Positions 45,828-53,893 of a DNA stretch of 64,000 nt are shown here, piece after piece. Source of the DNA: Mesorhizobium loti (lineage in GTDB: Bacteria > Pseudomonadota > Alphaproteobacteria > Rhizobiales > Rhizobiaceae); assembly GCF_003148495.1 (NCBI RefSeq), contig NZ_QGGH01000013.1, forward strand, positions 1 through 64,000. The letters run 5' to 3'. Numbering within the stretch: position 1 is the stretch's first letter; every line of letters starts with the position of its first letter. A program made the position numbers and the translations under genes. Under the pieces are notes generated by a model, which did not search any database, was not told the origin of the DNA, and saw only the letters and a program-made list of their open reading frames with translations.

Positions 45828-46139
45828 CTAGCGCACCTCATCTCGAAGAGCCGTCGTCGTGCGCGCAACGGGCGTCCAGTCAGTAATCGCATCGGCATCG
45901 ACGGTGATCAAACCGCCAGCCTTCAAGGTGACCTTTTGGGATTCTGCATCGATTCGACTGACCTTCCCTCTGAGCTCAAGTTCGTCGCCCGGTTCGGTCC
46001 TCTTTGGTGCTGGCATCGAATGGGGAAAGGCATAGGACGGAATGCTGACACTTGCTCGCGCACCATCCAGCATTCTAAGCACGGTCACGGTTATCGCAAC
46101 TTCGTCGCCTATGCTGATGTCCGTAACTTTCCAAGCCAT
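45828..46139 (-). CDS. Unknown beta-rich small protein, paralog of 51725-52027
   Basis: A 103-residue protein. It shares with the protein at 51725 an ordered set of blocks: ISIGDEVAI, SxPxxxFPxS, PGDELELRGKVSRIDAESQ, VTLKAGGLITVDADA and LRDEV at the end. The pattern (alternating hydrophobic residues, PGD turns) suggests a small beta-barrel, perhaps nucleic-acid or ligand binding, but I recognise no family. Neither signal peptide nor membrane segment is seen. Confidence 0.6.
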   Translation of the reverse strand: MAWKVTDISIGDEVAITVTVLRMLDGARASVSIPSYAFPHSMPAPKRTEPGDELELRGKVSRIDAESQKVTLKAGGLITVDADAITDWTPVARTTTALRDEVR

Positions 46140-46231
46140 AAAGAGACTCTGGGGCGGAAATCCTAGTCGTCAAGGGACTGCTAATATTCCGTCGGTGAAC
46201 TGCAACAAAAAGCTTATCCGCCCGTTTTCAC

Positions 46232-46294
46232 ACGCCAGGTCACACTGGCTACTCCAGACCTCCCTCCCGCCGGCTGAAGGTCGGCGGGTCTTTT
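46232..46294 (+). ncRNA. Candidate small RNA 3' end, copy B
   Basis: TCACACTGGCTACTCCAGA (46240-46258) again forms CTGG-CTACT-CCAG. It is followed by a terminator: stem CCCGCCGGC / GTCGGCGGG (46266-46288, one G-T pair), loop TGAAG, then TCTTTT. No gene reads into it from the left on this strand, so the terminator must belong to an untranslated transcript. See copy A at 38089. Confidence 0.45.
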
Positions 46295-46311
46295 GATAGC
46301 GCGGACAAGCG

Positions 46312-46554
46312 ATGCACGCGTTCCTTTCTCCAGTCTATGTGAGGTCCGATTTGCCAGGCTCGCGCCAACGGATCGACCACGTCGAAGTAGCTGCCGACGA
46401 ACTCCTCAAATGGGCAAAACGTGGCCCCAGATGGCACAAGGCGATGATCCTTTGCAGGTCAGCTTTGGAGGGCGATCCTATTAACCCGCAAATAATATGC
46501 AAGGCTTTCGCGGCTGCGGCTAAGGAAGCACAGATGTTGCTCCCTTCCGATTAG
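46312..46554 (+). CDS. DUF982-family small protein
   Basis: An 80-residue protein: PVYVRSDLPGSRQRIDHVEV at the N-terminus, a central WAKRGPRWHKAMILCRSALEG, and a C-terminal helix ICKAFAAAAKEAQMLL. This is the DUF982 layout known almost only from Mesorhizobium and relatives, with unknown function. It starts 18 bases after the candidate small RNA. Another member is at 52756. Confidence 0.72.
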   Translation: MHAFLSPVYVRSDLPGSRQRIDHVEVAADELLKWAKRGPRWHKAMILCRSALEGDPINPQIICKAFAAAAKEAQMLLPSD

Positions 46555-46917
46555 AGTCGCTTGCCTCATCTCACCAGCTGTGTTTTGCACTTGCGGCGCC
46601 ACCACAACCCAGTCGCATCGTGCCAGCTGATCAGCCCGAAAAGCCAGTCAGCCCGCTACGGTCTCAACGTTTCCGCCGGTCACTTGCCGCAACCGGCGGC
46701 GAAGCCTTCATGCACGGCGCTGCATTGCGTAGGGTCTCGCCTCCTCTATGGACAAGGCGGCTTGCCCTGCTGCCCCCTCGCCTCTACAACTCGTGCATTC
46801 ACAGGAGCAACCGCATTGCGGGAAGAACGGGACCAAGGAGCGCCACTTGGTCCCGCGAAATCGTGCACCCACCGCGCTTCGAACAAGCTTCAATCGTTGT
46901 CGCCGTTCTAGGCAATC
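46555..46917. other. Gap with no supportable gene
   Basis: About 360 bases between genes that converge on it. Only overlapping low-quality frames were seen. Confidence 0.3.
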
Positions 46918-47349
46918 TCAGTGCCACATTCTCTCCCTGAGCCATTTGAGAAACCTGTTCTCAGCGATTGTCCGACGGACTCTAGCGGCAGCCCATTGCC
47001 CTCCTATCGTGGTCCCGACATGGCAACTGCAGACGATGTCGTGCAATTCCCAGTCAGACAGTTCGAAGAAGCGTTTTGCTTCTCCATAGGTGTCATCCTT
47101 CAGGCCGACCGCACGTAGTACCGGATCCTCGAGGGCCACTGTGATTGGTGAGCCCTCATTGCGTGCTGCGTCGCGGGCTTGCCCCTTCAGATGCTCAGTG
47201 CCAGTCAGCGCTCCCAAGCGTCGCTCGGGATGTTCGTCCAGCAACTTTGCCCAGCGCTCGATGCGCTGTTGCCGGGTCATGATCGGGTATGTCGACAAGG
47301 GTTCCACTTCTGCGATTGTCTGCAGTTGGCTTAGGGTTTGGTGTTTCAT
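46918..47349 (-). CDS. Conserved-looking cytoplasmic protein of unknown function
   Basis: A 143-residue hydrophilic protein. Segments of note are TRQQRIERWAKLLDEHPERR, a Gly-poor middle, FELSDWELHDIVCSCHVGTT and ENRFLKWLRERMWH. Codon pattern and length favour a real gene, and an AAGGAGCC ribosome site lies upstream. No signal peptide, membrane helix or known domain was recognised. It stands alone. Confidence 0.65.
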   Translation of the reverse strand: MKHQTLSQLQTIAEVEPLSTYPIMTRQQRIERWAKLLDEHPERRLGALTGTEHLKGQARDAARNEGSPITVALEDPVLRAVGLKDDTYGEAKRFFELSDWELHDIVCSCHVGTTIGGQWAAARVRRTIAENRFLKWLRERMWH

Positions 47350-47912
47350 GGTCGGCTCCTTTTGATCGAAGTCCCCTTCTCAACAAAAATTATCGCGCGA
47401 CGACGCGCCGACAAGGCCGGGTAGGCGGCTTCTCGACGGACAATCGCGATTACCAAATTTTGACGAATGCTGCGCATTGCTCCGCCGCTGCCGACGCTCG
47501 AACTGACCCACGTCCCCCCAAAATGGGATCAAAGCCGCCCAGAACGGTTTCAAAGCCGGGTTATTTTGGACAGTTCGCCACCCCGCTGACCTGCTTCACC
47601 TCAATAACCGCGACTTTCGCGACACCGCGCTGAAGAGAGGCGTGGAATCCTGGTCGAGCTGATCCCAAAGGACATGGAAGGTGGGTCCGACAAGATTGTC
47701 TGTTTCGTACCAATCTCGGTTCTGTACGTTTCCAACACTAACCTTCTCCGTGGGTCCTTGTAATAATCCGACGGAGGAGCCGCCGTGCATCAATTCGCTT
47801 TCCGCTGTCATTTCTTTGCCACAAGGCGTAAAGTCACCAGATCGCCCGCACGTTTGCACGGGCGCGAACGACAGGGAGATTGGAAGGCTCTTGCCCCAAG
47901 CGGGATTGAGCT
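47350..47912. other. Gap upstream of the second Crp-type regulator
   Basis: About 560 bases with no recognisable gene. Short rightward pieces around 47580-47660 look like remnants of something coding, but cannot be assigned. Confidence 0.3.
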
Positions 47913-48665
47913 ATGACCAATCCACTAAACCTTTCCTACAAGAATGGATTGCTGGGTCGGCTGAACGCGAATGACCTCGCGCTCCTGGAGCCGCACTTTG
48001 AGCGGCGTACCCTCGACTTGAGAATGAGATTGGAGACTGCCGATTCAAAGATTGAGGCGGTCTACTTCCTTGAGGAAGGTCTCGGCTCTGTTGTTGCGAG
48101 GGGCCCGAACGGAAGCGACGCCGAGGTCGGACTCATCGGCTTCGACGGAATGACAGGCACTGCGTTGGTGATGGGCGTCGACGTCGCGGCGCATGAATGC
48201 TTCGTCCAGTTGGCGGGTAGTGCGGTCCGAATTGAAGCGGAACCATTCAATGCCGCTCTTCGGATTAGCCTTAGCCTGCGGCTCTTTCTTTTGCGTTATG
48301 TCCACTATCTCCACATTCAGGGCAGCTATACCGCTCTAAGCAATGTGCGAGCAAAAGTGGAAGACCGTTTGGCGCGATGGCTGCTGATGTGCGACGATCG
48401 GGTCCTTGGAAACCATCTTGCAATAACCCATGAGTTTCTCGCAGTGATGCTCGGTGTGCGGCGCCCAGGTGTTACCGTGGGGCTGCAGGTGCTCGAAGGG
48501 CTTGGGCTTATCCGTTCGCGACGAGGGGAAATCACCATTCGCGACCGCGCCGGCCTTGAGGTACATGCAAATGGCACCTATGGGAAATCGGAGGCTGCGT
48601 ACGCTCGCCTGATCGGAGGTATCAGCCGATTTGATTTCCCCTTGTCCACGGCGGTTTCTGGCTAG
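47913..48665 (+). CDS. Crp/Fnr-family transcription regulator
   Basis: A 250-residue regulator. The N-terminal beta roll (RLETADSKIEAVYFLEEGLGSVV, then AEVGLIGFDGMTGTALVMGV) is of the subtype lacking an evident cAMP-binding signature. The C-terminal winged helix reads HEFLAVMLGVRRPGVTVGLQ then VLEGLGLIRSRRGEITI. No Fnr-type Cys cluster is present. It differs clearly from the Crp-type protein at 31729, so the two should sense different signals. Targets are unknown. Confidence 0.82.
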   Translation: MTNPLNLSYKNGLLGRLNANDLALLEPHFERRTLDLRMRLETADSKIEAVYFLEEGLGSVVARGPNGSDAEVGLIGFDGMTGTALVMGVDVAAHECFVQLAGSAVRIEAEPFNAALRISLSLRLFLLRYVHYLHIQGSYTALSNVRAKVEDRLARWLLMCDDRVLGNHLAITHEFLAVMLGVRRPGVTVGLQVLEGLGLIRSRRGEITIRDRAGLEVHANGTYGKSEAAYARLIGGISRFDFPLSTAVSG

Positions 48666-48843
48666 GAGCCAGGTGAACACACCTGACATCATCTCCAGAA
48701 GCTCCTTAGCCGAAGCAGGTCTCGCTCCCCGCCCAGCGATACTCATCCAGGTTCTCCCAGGACGTTCCCAAGCTACTGCTGCTGCTATTGTGAGCCGATA
48801 CACCCCCGGTTCAATTGATGGTAAAAACCGTACAGGTCTGGGG

Positions 48844-49047
48844 TTATGAATCCCACTGGTCCACCGAAGGCTTCCCCTGCTGAGCCTGATCGATGGCAAA
48901 AAGTAGTAAGGCTAGCGTCGGCGACAGCTCGGGTTCGACCGACAGCCTGAAGTGCTTCTGTACGTGATGACGATTGTCCGCGTCGCGTATCAACTCTCGA
49001 AGAGAGTCAGCGACGGTTTTATGACCGGCCTTGTCGTGCTTTGTCAT
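48844..49047 (-). CDS. Small hydrophilic protein of unknown function
   Basis: A 67-residue protein starting MTKHDKAGHKTVADSLRELI, then NRHHVQKHFRLSVEPELSPT and LALLLFAIDQAQQGKP. The helical amphipathic pattern looks coding. The frame stays open upstream to 49224 (126 residues), so a longer version is possible; I prefer the shorter one because the upstream part has poor composition. Family not recognised. Confidence 0.45.
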   Translation of the reverse strand: MTKHDKAGHKTVADSLRELIRDADNRHHVQKHFRLSVEPELSPTLALLLFAIDQAQQGKPSVDQWDS

Positions 49048-49542
49048 CACGTTATCCCCGAGTCCTTCCCCTAATTCACTAGCCGAAAAAGGGTTCCCTG
49101 CTGGGTCGGGAATGTTTAGTAGAAATTTCCGAGCGAGGAAGCAGATACAAGTCCTCAGTTCGGCCACATAGGCGCGAGCGGGACAATCGCCAGACGCCGA
49201 GAGGCTGCCCGGCCCGTCGGTCAAGAGATTGCGCCCCGGCGAAAGAGGGTTGAGAAACCTGGTCTTCGGCTCCGTCGCGCACCGGTTCCAAGAACAGCCG
49301 GGCGCTTGTGGGTCCTAGCATAAACCCCTGATGGCCGGGCCAAAATCGTCCCGTGGCCCAAACGTTGCCGGGACGGCGCCAACCTTACCGGCTCTGCCAT
49401 CGTGGCGGAGGGGCCGGCATCAAGCGGTGGGGATTTTTTTGCTCGGTTGTGCATTGGGCGAGGAGGGTCAGATCACATCAGGCACCGCGTATCCGTGACC
49501 AGACCTTAGTCCCAAACCGGCTCCGACCGAAGCCCAATCCCG
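49048..49542. other. Gap upstream of the intact DUF1236 gene
   Basis: About 495 bases. Apart from the possible N-terminal extension of the leftward small gene, nothing is supportable. Confidence 0.3.
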
Positions 49543-49567
49543 GGAACGTTTGCTGTCCTCCAAAGTT
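49543..49567 (+). promoter_or_regulatory. Candidate EcfG-type promoter for the DUF1236 gene
   Basis: GGAAC (49543-49547), 16 bases, AGTT (49564-49567), 55 bases before the start codon. The -10 form AGTTCG is shared with the site before the DUF1236 relic at 32991. Confidence 0.4.
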
Positions 49568-49622
49568 CGATTGGACTGACGGGCGACGAATTCGTCCGGG
49601 CAGTTTTGCAAAGGAGAAAATC

Positions 49623-49922
49623 ATGAAAATACGTCTTACGGGCGCCGCTGCCGCGTTGTTGCTTTTCGCCGGTGCTGGCGCCGTTGCTGCTCAGGACGTG
49701 GTCATCACGCCCGAACAGGATACCGTCATCCATGAGTATGTGAAGAAGCAGCCCCTAGCATCGCTGAAGGTTCCCGGCGTGGAACTCAATGTCGGCACAG
49801 CACTCCCCGACACAGTCGAGCTTCATGAAGTTCCCAATGTCAAATACCGCTACGTCGTAATCGACAACCGGACGGTTCTTGTGGATCCCGGCACCCGCAA
49901 GATCGTCAAGGTTTACGACTGA
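49623..49922 (+). CDS. DUF1236-domain periplasmic protein
   Basis: A 99-residue exported protein. A signal peptide (LTGAAAALLLFAGAGAVAAQ) precedes a mature part with ITPEQDTVIHEYVKKQPLAS, LNVGTALPDTVELHEVP and YRYVVIDNRTVLVDPGTRKI, the DUF1236 motif. An AAAGGAGAAAA ribosome site fixes the ATG at 49623. The family is common in rhizobia, often with several copies, and of unknown function. It is followed by a hairpin terminator. Confidence 0.85.
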   Translation: MKIRLTGAAAALLLFAGAGAVAAQDVVITPEQDTVIHEYVKKQPLASLKVPGVELNVGTALPDTVELHEVPNVKYRYVVIDNRTVLVDPGTRKIVKVYD

Positions 49923-49938
49923 CCTATGGAATGTCCCC

Positions 49939-49964
49939 AACCCGCCGCCAGCCAGCGGCGGGTT
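49939..49964 (+). terminator. Hairpin after the DUF1236 gene
   Basis: Perfect ten-base stem AACCCGCCGC / GCGGCGGGTT with loop CAGCCA, 17 bases after the stop codon. There is no T-run, so it may act as a processing or partial termination signal. Confidence 0.55.
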
Positions 49965-49997
49965 GCGCATGCCAAGCTCCATCTATCAGGACGAGAT

Positions 49998-50207
49998 ATG
50001 ATGAACATTGAACTCGAAGCGTCGCATGCCCTCGTGGTCCGCCTGGCTGATCTGCAAACCAGAATGCGGAAAGCGCGGATAACGGCGGCCGAAATGAAAA
50101 CCTTTCAAAAGGTCGCATCAATAATGGATGACGGTCACGGCCAGATCGATGGCGACGACCTGATCGCGGCATCGTTTCTTGTCGATCCCAATCAGCAGCA
50201 GACCTAA
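49998..50207 (+). CDS. Small protein with an EF-hand-like acidic loop
   Basis: A 69-residue protein beginning MMNIELEASHALVVRLADLQ. A C-terminal helix-loop-helix-like part (FQKVASIMDDGHGQIDGDDL) has Asp residues spaced roughly as in a calcium loop, though not a canonical EF-hand. The GGACGAG site upstream supports the ATG at 49998. Function is unknown. It lies 76 bases after the DUF1236 gene and may be in the same transcript. Confidence 0.5.
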   Translation: MMNIELEASHALVVRLADLQTRMRKARITAAEMKTFQKVASIMDDGHGQIDGDDLIAASFLVDPNQQQT

Positions 50208-50325
50208 GCGAGCACGCCGACTAGCCTGAGCCGGCGTTCCTCGTGGCTGTACCGACCAACGTCCAATCGAGAGGCGCAAAGGTCCGCGCATCGAAACCTA
50301 ATGCATTCCATCTGCATTGACCGGG

Positions 50326-50357
50326 AACCGGCGAAGAAAGTCCCTTCATCGCCGGTT
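50326..50357. repeat. Inverted repeat, first of a tandem hairpin pair
   Basis: Perfect nine-base stem AACCGGCGA / TCGCCGGTT with a 14-base loop. It directly abuts the longer hairpin at 50359. Confidence 0.55.
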
Positions 50358-50358
50358 G

Positions 50359-50401
50359 ATTGGGTGCCCGCCACCTCCTTGTGATGTGGCGGGCACCCAA
50401 T
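50359..50401. repeat. Inverted repeat, 16-base perfect stem
   Basis: ATTGGGTGCCCGCCAC (50359-50374) and its exact reverse complement (50386-50401) around an 11-base loop. No T-run follows on either strand. Confidence 0.65.
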
Positions 50402-50703
50402 TGTCGGGAGAGCAGCATGCAGTTCGGCGAGATCATCGCGAATGTCCAGACCGCCGCCTTCTTGGCGCGCCTGCTGGCAATTGCGTTGTTTCTAATTGGC
50501 CGACCGCTTTGGTCTGAACCTAGAGTCCGGATGGTCATCCTTATGCCGGTCGATCCCGTGACCACGGCTGCAGTGAGGACTGGCACTCAACCCGACCTGC
50601 GGAGACGCTTGATATCAAGCTGCTGCCAAGACTCGAACGGCATTCGCCTGATTCTCGCGGCTATATGAAGATATTGTACGAAATCAACCAATCCGGTCTG
50701 CCG
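50402..50703. other. Gap between hairpins and EcfG-type promoter
   Basis: About 300 bases of overlapping frames on both strands; no gene can be supported. Confidence 0.3.
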
Positions 50704-50729
50704 GGAACATCGCTCAACCACCGAACGTT
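50704..50729 (+). promoter_or_regulatory. EcfG-type promoter, full consensus
   Basis: GGAAC (50704-50708), a 17-base spacer, and CGTT (50726-50729), an exact match to the general-stress promoter consensus of alphaproteobacteria. The next supported start codon is at 50814. Confidence 0.6.
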
Positions 50730-50813
50730 ATTTTGCGTCAGGGACCGGAACTTTCACTCCCTCCGGTCCTAAGGCCTGCTACTGTAGTGTGGACAGGTCG
50801 GAGGCTTCAGGTT

Positions 50814-51047
50814 ATGCGGGACCGCCGTACCGTTAGAGCCTGCCTAAGTCCTCACGATATGGCAATTTGCCAGCGTGTGTTCGACCAGGTTTGCGCAGAC
50901 GAAGACCTGGACCCCTTAGGCCGAGATGCTGAAGTTATAGCGTCGATGGTTGTCGGGATTTTTCGCAATGCTCATACCAATGAACGCCAACTGCTGGAGG
51001 CGATCAGGTCACTTCGTCCTTCAAAGGTTGCAAATAGGACCGGCTGA
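50814..51047 (+). CDS. Small protein of unknown function under an EcfG-type promoter
   Basis: A 77-residue protein beginning MRDRRTVRACLSPHDMAICQ, then RVFDQVCADEDLDPL and VIASMVVGIFRNAHTNERQLLEAI. It is predicted helical, with three Cys, no signal and no membrane segment. A GGAGG site nine bases upstream supports the ATG at 50814; a start at 50733 would lie almost on the promoter. Similar short helical proteins occur across rhizobia without known role. Confidence 0.6.
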   Translation: MRDRRTVRACLSPHDMAICQRVFDQVCADEDLDPLGRDAEVIASMVVGIFRNAHTNERQLLEAIRSLRPSKVANRTG

Positions 51048-51087
51048 GGCGTAGGTCGCCGCACTTCGTGACTGTAGCCACCTTGGC

Positions 51088-51210
51088 GCAACCCTTGGAT
51101 GATTCCTTGCCGCGCAAGTGCCTCTCATGGCCGATGATGCCCGGCTTTACCCAATGGGTCGCTGGCCGCTTCATACCCTTTGGCGGCGCTTTCCAGCCAC
51201 GGTACGGCAA
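51088..51210 (-). pseudogene. Degraded copy of the C-terminal segment seen at 53669
   Basis: One leftward frame reads SAAKGYEAASDPLGKAG and the next IIGHERHLRGKES. This lines up with AAAKGPEAARDAMGKPG then LIGRVWHLRGEED at 53780-53870. The HLRGE..LRHAS pattern recalls the end of ATP-dependent DNA ligases, but that is a tentative assignment. A one-base shift separates the two parts. Confidence 0.35.
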
Positions 51211-51323
51211 AGATGGCTGTGCCGATTTTACCGCTGCCTAAGCGTCCCGCGCGTTCTGGCGCCTGCCGGTGGCCAGCCGCATGCACTGCAGCGGCCATCA
51301 TGCGGCAATGATGATAGGTCGAG

Positions 51324-51349
51324 GGAACATTTTAGCTATATCGAATGTT
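51324..51349 (+). promoter_or_regulatory. Possible EcfG-type promoter before the HTH gene
   Basis: GGAAC (51324-51328), 17 bases, TGTT (51346-51349). Transcription would start only a few bases before the ATG at 51358, which needs leaderless translation, so this is a weak candidate. Confidence 0.25.
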
Positions 51350-51357
51350 CAACTCTT

Positions 51358-51651
51358 ATGGACAGCCGAAACCTACTCTCAGCAGATCAATCAAGAGCAG
51401 CACGTGCCCTGCTGAACTGGTCGCGAGTGCGCTTTGCCGGAAAGGCCAATCTCAGCGAAATGACGATCAGCGATTTTGAGAACGGCTTTAGGAAACCGCG
51501 TCCCCCCAACATCGCGGCCATGCGCCAAGCGTTTGAGGACGCCGGAATTATCTTCACCATCGAAGGCGCTCCATCGCTAGCCCGCCCTGAAGGTGATAGC
51601 GGTCTCGCCACCGACAATAGAATGTGGCGCCGCCGGCAGAGAAAAGCATAA
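51358..51651 (+). CDS. Short XRE-like helix-turn-helix protein
   Basis: A 97-residue protein. LLSADQSRAARALLNWSRVR then ANLSEMTISDFENGFRKPRP and NIAAMRQAFEDAGIIFTIEG follow the XRE-type HTH typical of rhizobial mini-regulators (a form with A..A...LL.WS at helix 1 and I..FE.G.R.P after the recognition helix). It would bind DNA as a dimer. The start at 51358 precedes the domain by a few residues. No antitoxin partner is adjacent. Confidence 0.72.
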   Translation: MDSRNLLSADQSRAARALLNWSRVRFAGKANLSEMTISDFENGFRKPRPPNIAAMRQAFEDAGIIFTIEGAPSLARPEGDSGLATDNRMWRRRQRKA

Positions 51652-51724
51652 AGGCAAAGGCCCCTCGAAAGCCGTGCATTAGCAACCCCTTGACGAACCG
51701 AAGGGCAGCGCCAGAATCCTATAC

Positions 51725-52027
51725 ATGGCGCGGGAAATCAATATTGGTGACAAGGTGGCGATCGTTGCCACTGTGGGCAAGCGCATCGAGGAGCGGGTGG
51801 CCCTGCATTTCCCCACCGCCACTTTCCCCTGTTCGATCATCGACCCCGAGGCCAAGCCAGGCGACAAGATCCGGTTCGAAGGTGAGGTCGTGCACGTCGA
51901 TGACGACACAGGCCGTGTGACAGTGCAGGCGCTTGGCCGTATCACGGTCGATGCCAATTCTGTCCGGCTATTGAGGAAGTTCCGAAGGCCAAAAGGCAGT
52001 AAGCCGCTGCGTGACAAGGTAGACTAA
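51725..52027 (+). CDS. Unknown beta-rich small protein, paralog of 45828-46139
   Basis: A 100-residue protein starting MAREINIGDKVAIVATVGKR, then FPTATFPCSIIDPEAKPGDK, IRFEGEVVHVDDDTGRVTVQ and GRITVDANSV, with a basic end KPLRDKVD. Blocks match the protein at 45828 in order and spacing. It is a likely small beta-barrel. No family recognised; both copies occur in the stress-type region. No good ribosome site is visible, so translation may be weak or coupled. Confidence 0.6.
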   Translation: MAREINIGDKVAIVATVGKRIEERVALHFPTATFPCSIIDPEAKPGDKIRFEGEVVHVDDDTGRVTVQALGRITVDANSVRLLRKFRRPKGSKPLRDKVD

Positions 52028-52041
52028 CTGCCCCGGCGCAC

Positions 52042-52188
52042 CTATGGGTTTGAGCGATCCTTCGCCATAGCATTGAAAAGCAGCGTGCACGCCACAAGCG
52101 AAACGACCCCTCCTGACAGGCCGTCCCCGGTCAGGCCGAAAAAATAGACCGTCTCAAACGCCAACGCTGCCATTGCTGTACCCACCAT
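52042..52188 (-). CDS. Small one- or two-helix membrane protein
   Basis: A 48-residue frame: MVGTAMAALAFETVYFFGLT then GDGLSGGVVSLVACTLLFNA and MAKDRSNP. A hydrophobic segment pair flanks a Gly/Asp turn, with a charged C-terminus, so it looks like a real inner-membrane mini-protein. Two possible ATG starts (52188 and 52173) are in frame. It converges with the paralog gene at 51725. Confidence 0.42.
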   Translation of the reverse strand: MVGTAMAALAFETVYFFGLTGDGLSGGVVSLVACTLLFNAMAKDRSNP

Positions 52189-52755
52189 GTGGATTTGGTA
52201 TCGCCAACATAGAACCGTTAGAGAACACTAATGTTCCACCTCTAGACTCTCGCCCGCAACGGCAGCACCTGTCCTTTGGGAGAAACGGCGCAAGTTCCGC
52301 AGGCTGTCCTGTGCGACCGCGTGTCTTGACTGAACTTCGACAACCGCCCGCGACCTGCAATGGTGTCCATACGTGCCCAGACGCAACAGCGTTCGCGCGT
52401 ATTGCCTTGTTTGGCCAATGCTTCGCCAGGCCTTTTGTGGAGATCGCAATGCCAACCCCTTTGTCGTCGTATAGCTCCTCGCCCCGGTTGAATGAATTGA
52501 CGGGGCTGTGATGATGATCGCCGCGCCGACTTCATCAACGGGAGGCGGTTTAGGTGGAGGTCTTCCGAAACGAAGGAAGCCCGTCACCGAAGGGTCACGA
52601 CGGATGATCGAATGGGTATCTCGATCTGGGCCATCAACGGCGTCTAGTGGAAGATGTTCCAGAGCGGTCCGCGGCTCAGGAATAACGGAAAGCGGGGCGC
52701 CGAAACCAAAATGCTATCGGCGCGTTATGCAGCTCTCTATGCAGCAGGCCGTGCG
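52189..52755. other. Gap upstream of the second DUF982 gene
   Basis: About 570 bases with no supportable gene. Part may be coding if the DUF982 start lies at 52654 or 52711. Confidence 0.3.
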
Positions 52756-53046
52756 ATGGGCGCTTTCTCACCGCTTCAAATCAGGTTGTTGGATGATAAA
52801 TCTATATCGGTCTCTTCGATCTGTGAAGCGGAACAGGCGCTTCTGGGACAGTGGCCAAACAAGCGAGCGGCGGTTCACCGGGATGCTTGCCGGTTGATCG
52901 CCGCGGCAAAGGACGGCACATGCAACCCGGCCATCGCCTTCGCGGCATTCAAAGCCGCTGCGATCGAGCAGCGCCTTCTGCAGCCGACAAGCAAAAGTTC
53001 GGCGTTGAGGATGTTGAACAATGTGACAAAGGACCTCGAGGCCTGA
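52756..53046 (+). CDS. DUF982-family protein
   Basis: A 96-residue protein. SISVSSICEAEQALLGQWPN then HRDACRLIAAAKDGTCNPAI and FAAFKAAAIEQRLL fit the DUF982 pattern (N-terminal strand, Trp-Pro turn, helix with CR...A, final AF..A..E). The start is uncertain; ATG at 52756 leaves a short leader, and ATG at 52711 or 52654 would lengthen it. Function is unknown. Confidence 0.68.
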   Translation: MGAFSPLQIRLLDDKSISVSSICEAEQALLGQWPNKRAAVHRDACRLIAAAKDGTCNPAIAFAAFKAAAIEQRLLQPTSKSSALRMLNNVTKDLEA

Positions 53047-53668
53047 GCCTCAATTCCAAACAAGCCCGCTGCCGCGATCTAGGTGTTTGCGCCCGGTCTG
53101 TTCTCGGCTCACCCCGCCGAGATCAGGCCGGTACTATTTGGTGAACAATAGCAATGGTCCAGAGATCGAATGAGAGTGGCGTGAGCCACCCCGCAAATGA
53201 CAACCATGATCACGCGCCTAGATTGCTGGACGCCGACCCTTTGACCGACGGGGAAAACATTTGCCGAACTTGTTAGGGGTACTGAGCGCATGGCTATTTT
53301 GGTGGTTCTAGCAATGGGGGCCGGTTGATGTTGGTGCCCGCTATCTACCTTGCACTGACCCACGGGAGATGAACCAAGCGCTGCCGCTTCGCTTGAGAGC
53401 GCATCTTCGCCTAATCCACCAGCAAGCTTATGCTTTGGCCGCTCGTGCCAAATGACTTGGCGCAGGTCGTGCATGTCGACCTGCTGACCGGAAATCGGAC
53501 CGGTATAGAAGTTGTCATCCTCGTCGGCCGGCTCGCCACCGTGCCGCTTGCCAGGGATGGGTGGTTTAAGGTCATAGCACCGTCATCTCCGCCAAACATT
53601 CAATTCGTCTAAAATGTTCCGGAACTATTTTAGCGCAAGCTGATTGAATCCTGGCTTGTGAGTCCGGT
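53047..53668. other. Gap with one doubtful frame
   Basis: About 620 bases. A rightward 60-residue frame at 53430-53612 (VVHVDLLTGNRTGIEVVILV) has plausible strands, but no ribosome site or family, and a leftward frame covers the same bases. I make no call. Confidence 0.3.
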
Positions 53669-53893
53669 ATGCATGCATTTGAAGTTCGTCCCGCCTCGAA
53701 TGACTGGGAATTCCAAACGCGCTGTCCGAGATCGGCTTTGGAAGCGCGTATAAGAGCACGCAGGGCCGCCGCCAAAGGGCCTGAAGCGGCCCGCGACGCA
53801 ATGGGTAAGCCGGGGCTGATCGGCCGTGTGTGGCACCTCCGCGGCGAGGAAGACCTCCGGCACGCTTCACTGCAGGATTTCAGGGTAGAATGA
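53669..53893 (+). CDS. Fragment-like protein resembling a DNA-ligase C-terminus
   Basis: A 74-residue frame. Its last 40 residues, AAAKGPEAARDAMGKPG then LIGRVWHLRGEEDLRHASLQ, resemble the end of ATP-dependent DNA ligases (a V.HL.GE..LRHA pattern), and a degraded copy lies at 51088-51210. The N-terminal part is unassigned. It overlaps the DUF768 start as ATGA. It may be a relic instead of a working gene; the ligase assignment is tentative. Confidence 0.38.
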   Translation: MHAFEVRPASNDWEFQTRCPRSALEARIRARRAAAKGPEAARDAMGKPGLIGRVWHLRGEEDLRHASLQDFRVE

